A DNA stretch of 64,000 nt from NCBI RefSeq assembly GCF_041260155.1, contig NC_091935.1, positions 39,393,303-39,457,302 on the forward strand, written 5' to 3'. The stretch is from Ptychodera flava (Eukaryota > Hemichordata > Enteropneusta > Ptychoderidae). Below are positions 25,901 to 58,010 of this stretch, piece by piece; positions within the stretch are counted from its first letter, which is position 1; each line of letters begins with the position of its first letter. The position numbers and the translations under genes are program-made. The notes beneath the pieces are model-generated. The model had not been told where the DNA came from, made no database searches, and worked only from the letters and a program-made list of their open reading frames with translations.

Positions 25901-28712
25901 TATGGGGTTAATGATCTTGCCACCGTCTAGCCCTGGATGTAATGGCAGTTGTGGGACGGGCTGCCATTTTACATTTGGACGCTCATGTGGGACCCATACT
26001 CCATAGTATGCGTCCATACTGGTGAGCAGCGTATCCCTTGGCTAGATCATTAACCCCATAAGCTTACAATACAATGAATATCTTGTCACTTACCTTCAAA
26101 AATGAGCTTTTCGCGATCACGAACACTAAAAGAGTGATACTTTTTCCGGATGCAATCATTGGTCATGGAACGAGGGTCACGCTCACCAAAACTTGCCAGC
26201 GCCTTCATGTGTTGGTGACAAAATCATTGACTGCGACGGCCATCCACAGGCGGCCCAATCACTATTAATAAAGCTTATTTTGAGTTTTTCTAAGTTTTCT
26301 CTGTCACTGTCAGTCCCTCTCCTTTCTTCATGCTCTGACTGATCGTAGTAAATAAAATAAATGACTATATAGCCTAACCTAGCCGCTTGACTCTTTATTT
26401 ATTTTACACCCCATTACAAGGATGTTTATCTCTCATATACACATCTTCTAATTAATTAGTCAACACGACTAATTATGCTAATCCGTGGACCTATCAAGGT
26501 TGGTCAACATTGGAAAGATAGAGATGTAAATGAAAAAGGAGCTTTAGTAACCTTTCCTATCTTTCGCGATGTTGACTAACCTATAAAATCCCTGATAACT
26601 CCACGGATTAACATAATTAGTCATGTTGACTAATTAATTACAAGATTTTTGTATATGAGAGATAAACGTCCTTGTAATGGGGTGTAAAATAAAGAGTCAA
26701 GAGGCTAGGTTAGGCTATAAAGTAATTTCTTTTTATTTACTATGATCAGTCAGAGCATGAAGAAACAGAAGAACTGATAGAGAAAACTGAGAAAAACTCA
26801 ATAATAAGCTTATTGATAGGGTTTGGGCCGCCTGTGGCCCATTTAGGAGAGAAACGATTGAATGCGACGCAGACTTTGAATACGGAGACATATGTGAGAG
26901 AAAAAACATTGAATGCGACGCAGACTTTGAATGCGGAGACATAAAATTATGTGAGAGAAAAAAATTGAATGCGACGCAGACTTTGAATGCGGAGACATAT
27001 GTGAGAGAAAAAACATTGAATGCGACGCAGACTTTGAATGCGGAGACATAAAATTATGTGAGAGAAAAACAATTGAATGCGACGCAGACTTTGAATGCGA
27101 CGCAGACTTTGAATGTGGAGACATATGTGAGAGAAAAAAACTTGAATGCGACGCAGACTTTGAATGCGGAGACATAAAATTATGTGAGAGAAAAAAAATT
27201 GAATGCGGCGCAGACTTTGAATGCGGAGACATATGTGAGAGAGAAACAATTGAATGCGACGCAGACTTTAAATGCGGAGAACAGGTAGTTTTGGGCCACC
27301 GTAATTCTTCAAATAAATTCAGTAAATTCAGGAATTACCATATTGAACCTGATATTATGATATTTTTGACTGTATTAGGAACTTCAATGTCACCTGTCAT
27401 GTCTCATGGATAATTACATTTGTACCTAATATTACAACTTTGTCAATACCAGTGAATTTTGTGACTTCATCCCCTCAAATTGTTACTGATTATGTCACCA
27501 ATTATCGAGTGTTGTGGCCCCAGATGTGTTTTTGTACATCTACAAAATCACTGCTATTGCCAAAACTACTAGTATATCATAATAGCATTAGTGTACCCCC
27601 TCAAACCATTTTTACACAACATAATGTACTTGGCTTCGCCTTGTACATTATGTTGTGCAAAGTTTGCATTATGGTGTGGGAAGAGATACGTTGTTGCGGA
27701 AGTAACTATAAACACAATGCTGCATTGTAGTTGTTGACTGTTTCAGTTCAGTCATGTGATATTCTTGTCCTCCACAAGGGTCAAGCCACAGACATTCAAA
27801 TTCAAGCAGAAGAAATTGTTAAGATGAAGAAACAGATAAATAACCTCTATGTGAAACACACAAAACAACCTTTGCCTTATATAGGTGAGTGTTTTACACA
27901 TTAATTGTCACACATTCCAGTGTAACAGGGTCTACAGGCTGCTGGAAAGCCCTTGAAATCCTTGAATTTCAAAGCTTCCTGGAAAGTCCTGGAAAATGAA
28001 ATAGAGTCCTTGAAAGTCCTGGAAAATTGATAATCCACCAACAATTTAGGAAAAATGACAAGGTTATCAGTTGAGATATCATAAAAATGATATGTATAAT
28101 GATATATACATATGATATAAAGCAAAATTCATACCTGGAAAATGGTATTTTAGAACTAACAAGTCCTTGAAATTGAAGCGACTTTGAGTGTATGGACCAT
28201 GTTTAACATCTAGTCTGCACTACACCACCACCCCCCACCACCCCCACCCCCACCCCCGGTAAAATGTGCTGAGAACTTTCCATCATAAGCACATTTGAAA
28301 CCCAGAAAATGGTAGAGGTATAATTCTGTGTATTGGTCAATGTACAGCATTTCCCTTTGTACCTGATATCAAGCTTCCCTTTTCTACTGAGATACAGAAT
28401 AGTCCAAGGTAGTAGATGGCTTTTACGAAACTTTGGTTTCGATAGAGTAGTCCAATTTTAAAATGTACTTTCTGGTATAACAGCGATAGATGCTGAAATC
28501 TCTGCAAAATGTCACACACACCTCATCAGAATTTGCATTTCTGCTTTATTTCACTATCTCTACTCTATATTTTCCAATCTATTTCCACAGAGAATGCAAT
28601 GGAAAGAGATAAATTTATGAATCCACAAGAGGCCTTGGAGTTTGGTTTGATAGACAAAGTCTTGGAACATCCACCCATGCCAGGGGAAACAGAGGAATCT
28701 GCATCAACTTAG
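19926..28712 (+). CDS. CLPP: ATP-dependent Clp protease proteolytic subunit, mitochondrial (CLPP), complete, seven coding exons
   Basis: Exons: 19926-19946, 21400-21498, 22098-22169, 23359-23455, 24570-24757, 27779-27884, 28591-28712 (705 nt, 234 aa, TAG stop). CLPP is the serine protease tetradecamer of the mitochondrial matrix, fed unfolded substrates by ClpX. The N-terminus ([20 protein letters not shown]) is basic with no acidic residue, a fair import signal; the mature enzyme probably starts near [11 protein letters not shown] (residues 30-40). Family blocks: [32 protein letters not shown], the GG oxyanion strand at 97-98. The catalytic triad is Ser127 (in [10 protein letters not shown]), His152 (in IMVHQPSG) and Asp201 (in AMERDKFM), so the enzyme should be active. 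The C-terminal tail is short: human CLPP has about 30 more residues after the matching region. The first ATG in frame was chosen; the exon 1 to 2 join keeps phase 0. Introns 3 and 5 hold transposons. A possible AATAAA is at 30087-30092. Confidence 0.96.
20243..20262. repeat. G-run in CLPP intron 1
   Basis: Fourteen consecutive G, one A, then five G. It is a length-variable homopolymer and a potential G-quadruplex on the sense strand of CLPP. Confidence 0.85.
22640..23106. mobile_element. hAT-like non-autonomous element in CLPP intron 3
   Basis: Ends CAGTGTTGCAACCAGGA and (inverted) CAGTGTTGCTGCCAGGA, 467 bp, flanked by CATATA at 22634-22639 and 23107-23112. CAGTG termini are typical of hAT; the duplication reads as 6 bp. 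No coding frame was recognised. Confidence 0.75.
25083..25711 (+). repeat. Tandem array, left arm of the compound foldback element
   Basis: About twelve direct units built on CTCCGCATTCAAAGTCTGCG, joined by a T-run and CTCTCACATATG. Short units (about 51 bp) alternate with long ones (about 57 bp, with ATAATTTTATG in place of ATATG). Unit starts are evident near 25083, 25135, 25184, 25241 and onward. There are no unique spacers. Confidence 0.9.
26847..27281 (-). repeat. Tandem array, right arm of the compound foldback element
   Basis: The same 51/57-bp units as the left arm in reverse complement, about nine copies, with the same alternation of short and long types. A local 15-bp slip duplicates GCGACGCAGACTTTGAAT near 27078-27108. 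The arm ends at AATGCGGAGAACAGGTAG, pairing with the outer border. Confidence 0.9.
27615..27657. repeat. Short strong hairpin upstream of CLPP exon 6
   Basis: CACAACATAATGTAC is followed after a 13-base centre by GTACATTATGTTGTG. The perfect 15-bp stem is extended by a GGC/GCC pairing around TTC. It lies 121 bases before the exon 6 start. It could be the remnant of a small palindromic element; nothing indicates an RNA gene. Confidence 0.7.
27929..28200. mobile_element. Probable hAT fragment in CLPP intron 6
   Basis: The left end CAGGGTCTACAGGCTGCTGG is followed by repeated CCTTGAAA/CCTGGAAA motifs. The right side has AAGTCCTTGAAATTG and ends in GTATGGACCATG, close to an inverted CAGGGTC end. 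The terminal pattern is hAT-like, but no target duplication is clear. Confidence 0.45.
28224..28258. repeat. C-rich tract with quadruplex potential
   Basis: Runs of five to six C separated by A in CLPP intron 6. The minus strand has at least four G-runs of five, a classical G-quadruplex pattern, and the plus strand an i-motif pattern. Confidence 0.7.
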
Positions 28713-29141
28713 GTTTTATGCAATTTGTAACAAACATTACACATGCCATTTACTCTCATGAAGCTTAAAGCTATAGTAAATATAACTTTTGAATATTTTT
28801 TCAGTATTTTTGTCTCATACCAGTTTCTTGGTCTACTTCTATGGCATTTGAAATACCCCGTATTTGGTTTGTCAATCCAACGTGGCAGTCAGTGTGTAAC
28901 ATGCACTGCTATTGTTGACAATCAAGTTTAGTCTTGACCTGAATTCAATTATCAACGCTAACAATGCAGGACACGCATATACAGTCGATGTTTACAAGTA
29001 CTGGGTATTTCAACATGCTGTCAGAAGTAGACCTAGAAACTGGAGCTGACATGCCAAAAATATTTTTAAAAGTTACAATTGTAGGTCTTTACAAAATGAA
29101 ATGAAGTTTGTCACACATAGGTTGGTCTGTTATCATTTGTA

Positions 29142-29347
29142 CTAGACTCTCACACAGCCCCTCGCCTGCTTCACCTCTGACCACAATACCGCCCTCAGAG
29201 AATGAGCCGAGCGAAGCTCGGCTCAGCAAGCCGGTGAAGCTGGTGACTTGGTCAGTGAGCCTTGCTTGCTAGAAAGACCGTTGAGGGCGCATCACCGATG
29301 GTTTAGGATAGAGCTGCGTAGCGGACGAGGGGCTGTGAGAGAGTCTA
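29142..29347. mobile_element. hAT-like MITE with 8-bp target duplication
   Basis: Ends CTAGACTCTCACACAGCCCC and (inverted) TAGACTCTCTCACAGCCCC, 206 bp, flanked by CATTTGTA at 29134-29141 and 29348-29355. The interior has paired GAGCCGAGC/GCTCGGCTC and GCCGGTGAAGC motifs, so it is largely palindromic and more GC-rich than its surroundings. It is related to 649-811. Confidence 0.8.
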
Positions 29348-30221
29348 CATTTGTACATGCACATTTTCCATGAATTCAGGAATATCCAGGTGATGTACTG
29401 AACAATAGACAGTAGAGGAGGGAACTGTCTATGATTTAACTTATTATATGAATATACCTGTCACCATATGATGACAAAGTCTTTGCACGGTCAATATCCA
29501 TCACAGCCATATGATTTATGTCAATGTAAACAACATCAAGGTTCCAGTTTTCAGTCCAAGATTTTTGTTGCTATCCATGAAATGTATTCACTCTGTGTAG
29601 ACACCATTACTGTTTCACAACATAGATGATTCCCATCCAATGTTATTTCGGTAATTACTTCATTTGTATAGGTTTTGTGTTTTCTAAGTAATTTAAACTC
29701 TATCAATCAGGGTTTGTATATGAAAATCCAGAGTAACATACAAATTTTGCTGACTGGAATAATCTTAACAGTGTGCAGATATGTCACCAAAAAGACTGCA
29801 CAAAACACATTGTTTTTTACTTGTTTCATACTCATTGAACTGATTTCAAGCAACAAGTAAAAACATTGTAATGTTGTACTACAAAATCTCCCCTTGAAAT
29901 TAGTGTCAGAGATGAATCATTTTATTCCAACAATTTCATGTGATAGCCTGTCAGTCTGACCTGAGATACCATGCATGCTACTGACTACATCTGAAAGCTT
30001 GTAAAATCTTTGTCGATGTGTTACATGATGATACAAATATGTACAAAGTTTACATCAAAAGATTTGGTATTATTGTCTCGGGGCTCAATAAACCATGTGT
30101 ATAGTTGGCATGTACCATACAATAATTGGTATCAATCTAATAAAAACAGATCTCATCTTAAAATTGCCTTTGTTCTTTTGTCCAAGAGATCAGATGTTGT
30201 GTAAGCTGTAGCATATGTTTC

Positions 30222-30350
30222 TGTGTATGATGTGAATTGCGTGTGAAAGTGAGAGTTTAGGGTTGATAGAAAATTATATCCCCGTCTGTGTGTATGATGT
30301 GAATTGGGTGTGAAAGTGAGAGTTTAGGGTTGATAGAAAATTATATCCCA
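30222..30350 (+). repeat. Two-copy tandem duplication, 67-bp period
   Basis: The block containing ATGATGTGAATTG, GAGAGTTTAGGGTTGATAG and AAAATTATATCCC occurs twice in direct succession with only a few differences, so it is a recent duplication. It ends just before the Harbinger-like element at 30368. Confidence 0.85.
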
Positions 30351-30367
30351 GTTTTAGAAAACCTTTA

Positions 30368-31117
30368 GGGACCGTCTCAGATTGTCGCAGAAGTTCGAAA
30401 AGCGAAATGTATTCGTTTAGGGGGGGGAGGGGGTTTGACCTCCATTCAATTAGTGAACTTCACTTTCGCACTTTTATTTTGTGATCACAAGTCTTTGTGT
30501 GTTTATTTTAAATTAAAGAAAAACTGCACATTCGTGCCAACAAATTTGTAACTGTTTCCCTCTTGTTTGTGCCCCAAACACAATTTACTGAATAGGAACA
30601 TTGTATCCTAAACATTTCATTCATCAAATTATACAAAGACAAAAAGTACCGTATCATTTTTTTTTTAAATGTGCTATTTATAAGCGTCTGCTCTAACCAC
30701 TAGATGTCTTTATTCTCACTTGTTATGCACCTGGTCATAGTCGTTTTAATATGATTGAACATGCCTGGGCCCCCTTGTCAAAGTTTTTTGCTTATTTACC
30801 GCCCCTACCAAGTACAAATTGCGTGTTCACAAAGACAAAGAACAGCACAAGAGATGCAAAAAGGGAAAGTAAAATAAAATGAAACTTTTATGTGGTAAAA
30901 TGCCCTGTTAGTACTCAAATCTGATCGTTTACTTTAATTGTAATGTGGCAAGGGGAATACGTCTTTAGTAGCTATAGCATAATGCAACATTGTACTCTCA
31001 GGCAGACATGAACATTTCGCACTTTTGAAGTTTCGTTTAGGGGGAGGGGGGAGGGGGTTTTGATCTAAACGAAGAAATTTCGTTTCTTGAACTTCTGCGA
31101 CAATCTGAGACGGTCCC
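30368..31117. mobile_element. Harbinger-like MITE with long perfect ends
   Basis: The terminal inverted repeat starts GGGACCGTCTCAGATTGTCG and is identical over about 29 bp at both ends (30368-30396, 31089-31117). It is flanked by TTA at 30365-30367 and 31118-31120. A 3-bp TTA duplication with GGG ends is characteristic of PIF/Harbinger. Subterminal G-rich runs (near 30420 and 31040) and CGTTTAG motifs are present at both ends. No transposase frame was recognised in the 750 bp. Confidence 0.8.
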
Positions 31118-31568
31118 TTATGAAGAACACTTCTTTTATTTGTTGGATGCAAAACCTGTCAAAAAATAAATATTCACATTTTATCCTCAGAGTTTGTTTT
31201 ACCCCCTTCAGGTCTTTCTAAGTCTCCCACTTGCAGGTCAAAGTGGTGCTGATTTTATTTTTATTTAAACGCAGTGTGCATTGTAAATTATGTTAGATTT
31301 TAGTGCTTGGGCATAGTGCTAGTAATTGTATATATTTGAGAGATGCCATTTTGATTGTCCAGTTTTTATATGAAGAAAGGATTATTGAATTGAATTAGGG
31401 CTGAAAATAGCGATCTATTAATTCAGTTGGAGACTTCTATGGTATCATTTTTGTTTGCAACTTTTTCACCCAGTTTGCACATCTAATTCAAATCATTGGC
31501 AAATTTTATTGGTAGAGCAGTAGTAAAAATTGATGTGTAGGATTCAGCTGGCATTTTCATTGTGTGTA

Positions 31569-31992
31569 TACAGTCAAACTGTGTATAATGGTCATACAGG
31601 GGACCAAGAAAAAGTAACCACTGTGGAGGTGGCCTTTCTATAGAGGTTTGGTGTGGCATTACTTAAGGTGTAGGTTGTGTGCTGAGTGGTGACTTTAGGA
31701 AAAGATAACAGTAATTTAATCAAATTCAATATAAATCTCTAAAAAGCATAACATTTGCCTTTAATTTCTGAAACAATTGTGATGCAGCTATAAAAATTGG
31801 TCAAAATAGACTCCTTTCTTGCTTTCAGTCCAAGAATTTGTTGAACATTATACTTGAGTTTTGTACCAAATTGGAGCAATTTCATGTGGCTACTGACCAC
31901 ATACGGGAAGTGGCTCTTATGTAAAGTGCTACGTTGGACACCAACAAGGTGACCACTAGAGATAGGGGACCACTGAGATGGGTCTGACTGTA
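31569..31992. mobile_element. Inverted-repeat element with TACAGTCA ends
   Basis: The left end TACAGTCAAACTGTGTATAA and the inverted right end TACAGTCAGACCCATCT share their first eight bases, then GGTC/GGACC motifs recur. TA at the borders would suit a Tc1/mariner-type or similar small element. The arms are poorly matched beyond the termini. Confidence 0.5.
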
Positions 31993-33031
31993 GTAAAAGG
32001 AAACTTTTACCTGTGATACCATACCATACCATTCATTCTTTATTAGAAATACATTCTCAGAATCTGAGAAATGCTTGAAATATCAGTCGTTATTTAGTGC
32101 CCTGAATGTAAAATACAAGTTTACTTATTACCAGTATAAGTGCAAGATATTTACTTGAGGTCTGGACTTATTGGTCTTGTCAGGAAGATGCAAAATTCAA
32201 GAAATTCAATGTCACCAAAAATATTTGTGTATTATTAAAGTAAATTTACTGAAAGATGTCTTTCTTTATGAATGTTACTGAAAATGTAATAAAAAAAACA
32301 TTTCCCTTTTGACAGTGTATTTAAATGCATGTCCATGACTACCCGTCTTTGTCTTTTCATCCAAATAATTTTTAAAAACCAATAAAAAGATGTGAATTAC
32401 AATGATTTGGTCAGCAAAAAGCCAAGCCTACAGAACACTCCATGCACCATAGCGCATACCTATCATTCCAACTTCTACTTCCAAAAGCTCTGTACATACT
32501 TTCCAACAGTTTTAAGAGTGAAAAGAGTTCTTTTTGTTCTGGTGTTGTTGGCCAAGATAATCACATTGCATTTGCCGAGTGGTTGGTATTCTTTTTTAGC
32601 ATAATTATGGTAACACTTTCTCCTTTTCCCCATTTGTCTTCTTTATGGTGATACTTTCTTTGCCTATTTACAGGTGTATCATTTGATTTCATGGAGTAAT
32701 GGGAGTTTTTTTGAAAAAAAAAGTGTTTCTGGCAAGTTAAAGAGAAAAAAATGCCTGTGTAGTAGGATGCAAATACAAATAAAAGCAGAAACCTGAATAT
32801 GCATATAAGTGATTTTGTATTATGTATATTTGCCAGTTGTTTACAAATGCAATACTGCTAAGAGTTTTAACAACACATTGTAATTGTTTGTCAAATATGT
32901 GTCAGCAAAATTTTATAACACATCAAAAATCATTAAAATATTTATTTTTCTCTGCTGCAAAAAAAAAAAAGTAAGAGTGAGCTGTAGGAGAAAAATCTTG
33001 CTGCCAATTTCCTACAGTCCTAACATCCTAA

Positions 33032-33054
33032 CCCCCCCCCCCCCCCCCCCCCCC
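33032..33054 (+). repeat. Poly-C tract upstream of LRRC40
   Basis: Twenty-three consecutive C, about 200 bases before the LRRC40 start codon. Such runs are unstable and often mis-assembled, so the length is uncertain. Confidence 0.9.
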
Positions 33055-33256
33055 GAATTCAAATAGTCTGAGCGCCAGCAATCGCGAAGTGAGGGAGGGG
33101 TAGCGCCCTCTTTGTCTAGCGTCAGCAGGAATATCTAACTTATTGTAGTGAATCCCAATCTGAATTCAACATTCCTGTACCATTTGCTCGTTCTTGAGTA
33201 GACGACACTGCTGGGCTCCCACGGGTAATCCCGGAATTTAGGAATTTACAGCAGTT
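33055..33256 (+). promoter_or_regulatory. LRRC40 upstream region
   Basis: These 200 bases between the poly-C tract and the ATG are richer in CpG than the surroundings (for example CAATCGCGAAGTG near 33079) and presumably hold the 5' untranslated region and core promoter. No TATA box is evident. The start site is not assignable. Confidence 0.4.
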
Positions 33257-54996
<21,740 letters not shown>

Positions 54997-56249
54997 ATAG
55001 CATTCTGTCTCAAAAGAAAAGAGTGGTTTCATTGCAATATTGATGTACCATATATGCTGATCAACACAACAAATACAGCACCAATATATTATTTCTCGAC
55101 ACTTGTTACTTCTATGGAAGTTTCATGAGTTTACTATCCAGCATGACTAAATTGTAAGACAACATTTACCATTAAAATACAAATCAGTATAGTTAGAATG
55201 ACATCAGTATATTGATTACCATTTGTCATGTGTGATCTACAGTACTAGTGTTCACTGTCATAGGTTGTGACTGCTTGAAATTTATCTGCCACTATTATTG
55301 TAGAGTGTACACGAAGGCAGGAGCATTTGTGACATGTAGACATTATTGTGCCCCAACAAAATGCCAAAACCAACAAAGATAATGTTTTCATCTGGCAAGT
55401 CAATGCGAGGAATCATGTCAATCTCAAGCCTCCTATCTTGTTCTGTTGTAACATGATTACTATGTACCAATTTACCTAGTACTGATTGAGTATTTACTTA
55501 TGACATTCAAGTATCTGTACATTTATACTGAACTACAATTAAGAAGTATAATATATTGCTGATAGATATGACATGGAAACTTTTCAAGTTTGATTGAAAA
55601 TTTTTACTGATACACATATGTATCCAGCAACATATAACTTTTGATAATGAAAAATCTATGGATTGAAAACCTCTTCAATGACTATGCTACAAATTTACAA
55701 GACAGCCATGTCACCTAATGCATAGTTTGTAGTTTCGGGTTGTCTGTATATGTTCAGTATGTTCTCTAAGACCCAACATTGTGATCAGCTGACTGATTCT
55801 GCATCAAGTAACTGCTTTTATAGTAGGCTGAATCATCTTTGGACAGAGTTAGGACATTTTTGAACTTGATATTGTGTATTGCAGGCTGAAAACTTTAACA
55901 TAGATTTTGAATACAAACAAAATAAAAATTGTATGTTCATCACCATTGGTAACAATGTAATAAAACAGCTTAAAACAGCTCTTGAGGTAATCATCTGAAA
56001 GTACTTGCTCTGCTGTATAGGAGAATTCCTGCACACCATAAATCATAAAGTGATGGATAAGCTATGATTGTGGTGCACCCTGTACCATCGTGTTCTTCAC
56101 AAACCCAGATGATATAAAATTAGAAATTAAGCTGAAGTACTACGAATTACGTCAAAATTAAGTTGTGGTGTCATTTGAAACTTTGCACAAATATCCTTGG
56201 AAGTTGTGCAAGTGCAAAAATGAAATAAAAAATGGGGGTCACCATGCTC

Positions 56250-56263
56250 GTTTCCATGGAAAC
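56250..56263. promoter_or_regulatory. RFX X-box-like palindrome
   Basis: GTTTCCATGGAAAC is a perfect palindrome that fits the X-box consensus GTTNCC-AT-GGNAAC, within a slightly longer CGTTTCCATGGAAACG. It is followed by GACGTTAAAATGGCGTC, itself inverted at its edges. It lies in intergenic DNA, not beside a known start site, so its role is uncertain. Confidence 0.4.
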
Positions 56264-57451
56264 GGACGTTAAAATGGCGTCGTTAGAAATAAATAAAAAT
56301 GATATAATTCACTTAAACTAAAGAAAGCAATTATAAAACGCTTAGCAAATGAGTTAATTTTAATAAATACCAAGACTTAAGATCCATATCTATCGAATGT
56401 ACAGTTTTCATGATGTTTGTGAAGAAATTTTAACATAAGTATCGATTACAAATGACGATATCGAAATTATATCACTACATAATTTTCGAACTTTCTTCCT
56501 GTCGCTTTGAATGGTGTCATTTTGACCAAACTTGGCGAATAAACTCCTGACATAATGCCATTTAGTTTACACTTTTAATAAAAGGGTTTTTACAATATCT
56601 CCAGGTGAATGGGTAATTTGCGCCATATAAATGGGAGAGAAATGTTATTTTTCGCTCATATTGAATAAAAACCAGCTTCCTAGGGGGTCCAAATATGACA
56701 AGGTTATAGGTCACATGTATGTCTAAGACAGTGGGTAAAAAAATAGGTAAAGCACAATTTCAACAATGACAGGTGATGTTAAATACATGCGCTACAAAAT
56801 AACACATTTGCGGCAGGCGGGAGTTAAACCTGCGCAGAAACGTTCTCAAGCGTGTGCGCGTCCGAATTCGTCGCCCTTTACCTTAAGCATATTGTCCTGC
56901 TTGTATATCCTTGTGAGCAGTGTATTATGATTAGTAAGGGCAGACTATAAGTGTCAGCTAGTCTCTCTCTCCTCACACATAATGCATCATAATCCAACCT
57001 TACTTACAAATTACAAATCAGCAAAACATTTATCGTACATTGTTTTGACATATGGCTTTGTTTCATTTGATACAGTCTTTCATAAAAGTTTGGATTTTTC
57101 AGAACAATCATAAAGGACATTAAATGAGAAGAACATTTTGTCAATATAAGCTTCATGTATCTCAGTGATAAGAAAACAATGACACTGAAAGCACTTTGGC
57201 AATTCCTTTGTCTAGTCAGGACACTATAAAACATTGGGGGGGTTTGCTGTCATTTGCACAATTACATACAGTCAAACTTAATTTTTCTGGCACATTTCCA
57301 CCACTGTCTTATGAAAAAGGAAGCCTTCAAGTTTGCTGCAGATCTTTACTTACACCATTAAAGAACTCAATATTAATGGTAGAATATTGCTGCGTACTGA
57401 ATTTGCTATACACATTTCGGTACATTTAATATAAATTTACTACAACTTCCC

Positions 57452-58010
57452 TGGTATGCAATGATGTAAAGAGGATGATATCAGTGAATAGTCCAATAAC
57501 AGTGATGCATTACGTCAACTGGGATCTAAGAACCAGAGCTGGTATATACTACACATAATTAGCTGAAGAATTTTAGGTCTGATGTGAACCATCCCCGCCA
57601 CATCCCAATATGCAGATGAAATTTATCAGACTATGGTAGGGCTCAGCACAATCTTCCTCATTGATCATGATAATCATAGTTATGATATGAAGGGACTTCC
57701 ATATAACCTTATTCATTTATATGTTAATCCAATACTGTACAATTCTGCTGTCAACAAGTTTGTAGATTTAATGCAATTAAAAACTTCAAGACACCAAGTT
57801 CTATGATAGGAATGTCTCTGACTTCATATGCAATGATTTGGATAGGATGATAACAGTATATGAAGTGACTTATTATAAATAGTATGATACAAGTGATGAT
57901 TTCCCCCAGCTTAGACCTAGGAACCAGGGCTGATGTGTCACATCTACACATGACTAGCAGAAAACTTTTAGCCTGAACAACCCCCTGCCATTTTCCCAGC
58001 TGCATATTGA
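57452..58010 (+). repeat. Diverged direct repeat, about 375-bp period
   Basis: Two blocks (about 57452-57620 and 57826-58010) share the order ATGCAATGAT, AGGATGATA, CTA(A/G)GAACCAG(A/G)GCTG, TTTTAG, CC(C)CGCCA/CCTGCCA, CCCA...ATGCA. Similarity is patchy, suggesting an old duplication or two copies of a dispersed repeat. Confidence 0.5.

Larger units (their letters stand above)
25060..27303. mobile_element. Compound foldback element in CLPP intron 5
   Basis: Inverted ends TACGGTGGCCCAAAACTACC and their complement enclose 2244 bp, with ATTCTT on both sides (25054-25059, 27304-27309). The outer arms are tandem arrays of 51- and 57-bp units: about twelve at 25083-25711, and about nine in reverse orientation at 26847-27281. 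Between them are two further inverted repeats side by side: 25712-25922 with 26039-26244, and 26245-26525 with 26560-26846. A single strand would fold into one outer stem with two inner stems. The design resembles TU/FB foldback transposons. No transposase was recognised. CLPP exons 5 and 6 flank it and are intact. Confidence 0.85.
28713..33256. other. Intergenic region between CLPP and LRRC40
   Basis: It contains the CLPP 3' untranslated region (AATAAA at 30087-30092 is the first good signal seen), three inverted-repeat elements (29142-29347, 30368-31117, 31569-31992), a tandem duplication at 30222-30350, and the LRRC40 upstream region. No further exon with recognisable similarity was seen on either strand. 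Confidence 0.6.

Noticed and set aside
25083..27281. CRISPR-like regular repeats
   Set aside because: The units abut with no unique spacers, occur in inverted arrays, have variable length and lie in an animal intron.
56810..56880. Possible tRNA gene (B-box-like GGTTTAACTCC on the minus strand)
   Set aside because: No matching A box, acceptor stem or anticodon arm could be built around it.
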